From positions 1-17,056 of the forward strand of contig DATBIK010000101.1 in the NCBI GenBank assembly GCA_036556985.1: a DNA stretch of 17,056 nucleotides. The letters are read 5' to 3'. Source of the DNA: JAPSGM01 sp036556985 (GTDB taxonomy: Bacteria > Chloroflexota > Limnocylindria > QHBO01). The notes beneath the pieces are model-generated. The model did not search any database and had not been told where the DNA came from. It saw only the letters and a list, made by a program, of their open reading frames with translations. Position 1 is the stretch's first letter. The number at the start of each line of letters is the position of its first letter. Below, piece after piece: positions 15,118 through 17,056 of the stretch. A program made the position numbers and the translations under genes.

Positions 15118-15146
15118 GAGAGGGCGGCCGCGCCGGCCGCCCTCTC
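15118..15146. terminator. Perfect 13-bp inverted repeat between convergent MFS gene and rpoC
   Basis: Positions 15118-15130 (gagagggcggccg) and 15134-15146 (cggccgccctctc) are perfect reverse complements around a 3-nt centre. It lies 21 nt after the MFS stop and 22 nt after the rpoC stop, exactly where a shared bidirectional terminator is expected. Neither side is followed by a T-run (plus side continues aatgtgcg), so it may act without a U-tract, with Rho, or as a 3'-end stabiliser. Confidence 0.75.
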
Positions 15147-15168
15147 AATGTGCGTGGAGGAGCGAAGG

Positions 15169-17056
15169 CTACTTCTCCTTCGCCTCCGCCTCCTCGGTGA
15201 GGTTCTCGAAGACCTCTTCCTTGACCTCGGCCTCGATGGCCGGGTCGTCGTCGGCGCCCATGAGCTCCGCCGCGTTCTCGGCCGCGGACTCCGCGGCTGC
15301 CTCGGCCTCGTCGGTCTCGACCACGCCATCGGCGTCGGTGTCCGCGTCGCCGGTGAGGAAGGTCATCGCCGCCTCGCGCTCGCGCTGGGCCTCCGCCTCC
15401 TCGGGCGTCAGCTCCTTGGCGCGCTGCGCGGCGAGGGCACGCGCCTCGGCGCCCGTCCCGGCCGGGATGAGCTTGCCGATGATGACGTTCTCCTTCAGGC
15501 CCAGCAGGTGGTCCTTGGCGCCGTTGATGGCCGCCTCGGTCAGCACGCGGGTCGTCTCCTGGAAGGAGGCCGCCGCGAGGAACGAGGAGGTGTTCAGCGA
15601 CGCCTTCGTCACGCCGAGGAGGACGGTCTGCGCCGTGGCGGGCTCACCGCCCTCGGCCAGGATCCGGTTGTTGACCTCCTCGAACTCGAAGCGGTCGATG
15701 AGCTCCGACGGGAGCAGCTCGGTGTCGCCGGCCGAGTCGACGGTCACCTTGCGCAGCATCTGGCGCACGATGATCTCGATGTGCTTGTCGGCGATCGTCA
15801 CGCCCTGGGACCGGTACACCTTCTGCACCTCGGCCACCAGGAAGCGCTGGACGGTGTCCACGCCCTTGATCTGGAGCAGGTCCTTCGGGTTGAGCGAGCC
15901 CTCGGTGAGCGGATCGCCGGCGGACACTTCCTCGCCGTTCTCGACCCGCAGCCGGGCCGAGTGCGGGACGGCGTACTCGCGCGTGTCGACGTCCTCGACG
16001 TGCAGCGTGAGCGTGCTCCCCCGCTTCGTCACGCGGCCCGCCGACGGCGCCTTGATCTCCACCGCCTCGTCGCCCTCGCCGAGCCGGGCGAGGAGCTGGC
16101 CCTCGGCCACCTCGTCGCCGTTCGCCACGAGGACCTCGTGCTGCGGCGTGACCTTGAACGGCGTGTCGTACGTCTCGCGGTGGGTGACCCGCACCGTGAT
16201 CGGCTGATCCTGGCCGGTGCGCGCCACCTCGACCGTGCCGTCGATCTCGGTCATCGTGGCCTGGCCCTTGGGGATGCGCGCCTCGAACAGCTCCTCGACG
16301 CGCGGCAGGCCCTGGGTGATGTCCTCGCCGGCGACGCCACCGGTGTGGAACGTCCGCATCGTGAGCTGCGTGCCCGGCTCGCCGATCGACTGGGCGGCGA
16401 TGATGCCCACCGCCTGACCGAGCTCGACGAGCTGCCCGGTCGCCAGGTTGCGGCCGTAGCACATGCGGCACACGCCGTGGCGCGCGGCGCAGGTCAGCGG
16501 GGAGCGGACGTTGACGCGGTCGATGCCGGCCGCCTCGATCCGCTCGATGACCGCCTCGGTCAGCTCCTCGTTGCGCGCGACGATCGTCTCCTTGGCCTTC
16601 TCGTCGACCACGTCCATGGCCGCCATGCGGCCGACGAGGCGGTCGCCGAACGGCTCGGGGATCTGCTCCGACTCCTCGCGCGTGATCCACGTCCCGAGGT
16701 CGGTGCCGCAGTCGTCCTCGCGGGTGATGACGTCCTGCGCCACGTCGACGAGCCGCCGGGTGAGGTACCCGGAGTCCGCCGTGCGCAGCGCGGTGTCGGC
16801 GAGGCCCTTGCGCGCCCCGTGCGAGGAGATGAAGTACTCGAGCACGCTCATCCCCTCGCGGAGGTTCGAGCGGATCGGCAGGTCGATGATCCGGCCCGAC
16901 GGGTCGGCCATGAGACCGCGCATGCCGGCCAGCTGGTGGACCTGGGTCACGTTCCCGCGCGCACCGGAGTGGGTGATCATCCACACCGACCCGCGCTTGT
17001 CGAGGCCGTCGAGCATGCGCTCGGTGACGTCGTCGGTCGCGCGCCGCCAGACCTCG
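15169..17056 (-). CDS. rpoC: RNA polymerase beta' subunit, C-terminal ~628 residues (cut by window edge)
   Basis: Beta' forms one side of the RNA polymerase cleft and much of the active centre. The visible part starts mid-protein. In fragment numbering it has SGARGN (about 30-35), the bridge helix (about 78-108, containing ARKGLADTALRTADSGYL), a zinc site of Cys116, Cys189, Cys196 and Cys199 (EDDCGT, then CAARHGVCRMC), and the trigger loop (about 217-240, containing AAQSIGEPGTQLTMRTFH). The sequence runs from the trigger loop straight on to GLPRVEELFEARIPKG, so the large insertion found here in E. coli is absent. The conserved end IIGKLIPAGTG is followed by about 93 more residues, the last 60 of which contain 23 Asp/Glu. 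The metal-binding NADFDGD motif lies outside the window. Stop TAG at 15171-15169. Confidence 0.98.
   Translation of the reverse strand, partial: EVWRRATDDVTERMLDGLDKRGSVWMITHSGARGNVTQVHQLAGMRGLMADPSGRIIDLPIRSNLREGMSVLEYFISSHGARKGLADTALRTADSGYLTRRLVDVAQDVITREDDCGTDLGTWITREESEQIPEPFGDRLVGRMAAMDVVDEKAKETIVARNEELTEAVIERIEAAGIDRVNVRSPLTCAARHGVCRMCYGRNLATGQLVELGQAVGIIAAQSIGEPGTQLTMRTFHTGGVAGEDITQGLPRVEELFEARIPKGQATMTEIDGTVEVARTGQDQPITVRVTHRETYDTPFKVTPQHEVLVANGDEVAEGQLLARLGEGDEAVEIKAPSAGRVTKRGSTLTLHVEDVDTREYAVPHSARLRVENGEEVSAGDPLTEGSLNPKDLLQIKGVDTVQRFLVAEVQKVYRSQGVTIADKHIEIIVRQMLRKVTVDSAGDTELLPSELIDRFEFEEVNNRILAEGGEPATAQTVLLGVTKASLNTSSFLAAASFQETTRVLTEAAINGAKDHLLGLKENVIIGKLIPAGTGAEARALAAQRAKELTPEEAEAQREREAAMTFLTGDADTDADGVVETDEAEAAAESAAENAAELMGADDDPAIEAEVKEEVFENLTEEAEAKEK

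Overview
This window is a bacterial translation-machinery locus: the end of rpoC, then a nearly complete fused str-S10-spc ribosomal-protein cluster, all read on the minus strand (right to left). The DNA is very G+C-rich and packed with GTG and TTG starts. The proteins are of the 'Gram-positive-like' type: S12 is the longer 140-residue form, S14 is the short zinc form, and L24 carries a zinc ribbon. RpoC lacks the large insertion in the trigger loop. EF-G has Chloroflexota-like G-domain wording. My best guess is a high-G+C Chloroflexota bacterium, possibly a Limnocylindria-type environmental lineage. That is an inference from protein flavour, and an actinobacterium-like lineage is not excluded.

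Layout, in the direction of transcription. (1) 17056-15169: the last ~630 residues of RpoC, ending in an acidic tail. (2) 15146-15118: a perfect 13-bp GC-rich stem between the convergent rpoC and MFS genes, probably a shared terminator. (3) 13825-15096, plus strand: one 12-helix MFS transporter, the only gene on the opposite strand. It sits between rpoC and rpsL. (4) 13784-13600: a near-consensus sigma-70 promoter and a ~149-nt structured leader with repeated hairpins, driving the rest. (5) str genes: rpsL, rpsG, fusA, tuf. (6) S10 genes: rpsJ, rplC, rplD, rplW, rplB, rpsS, rplV, rpsC, rplP, rpmC, rpsQ. (7) spc genes: rplN, rplX, rplE, rpsN, rpsH, rplF, rplR, rpsE, rpmD, and the start of rplO at the left edge.

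The 24 genes from rpsL to rplO look like one operon. Junctions are mostly 4-nt overlaps (ATGA/GTGA), TGATG overlaps or gaps under 20 nt, which points to translational coupling. The larger gaps are the fusA-tuf gap (37 nt), the rpsJ-rplC gap (67 nt, holding an 11-bp stem-loop) and the rpsN-rpsH gap (97 nt, holding alternative hairpins). No second strong promoter was seen, so the single promoter upstream of rpsL plausibly serves the whole set.

I did not find a previously undescribed system. The genes are ordinary housekeeping genes in canonical order. The points worth a second look are the repeated-hairpin leader of rpsL, an arginine in S12 where E. coli has Lys87 (a streptomycin-resistance position), the long two-part tail of S3, the intra-operon hairpins, and the transporter lodged between rpoC and rpsL. 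No stretch over 300 bases lacks a gene; the longest gene-free stretch is the 225-bp promoter/leader region.
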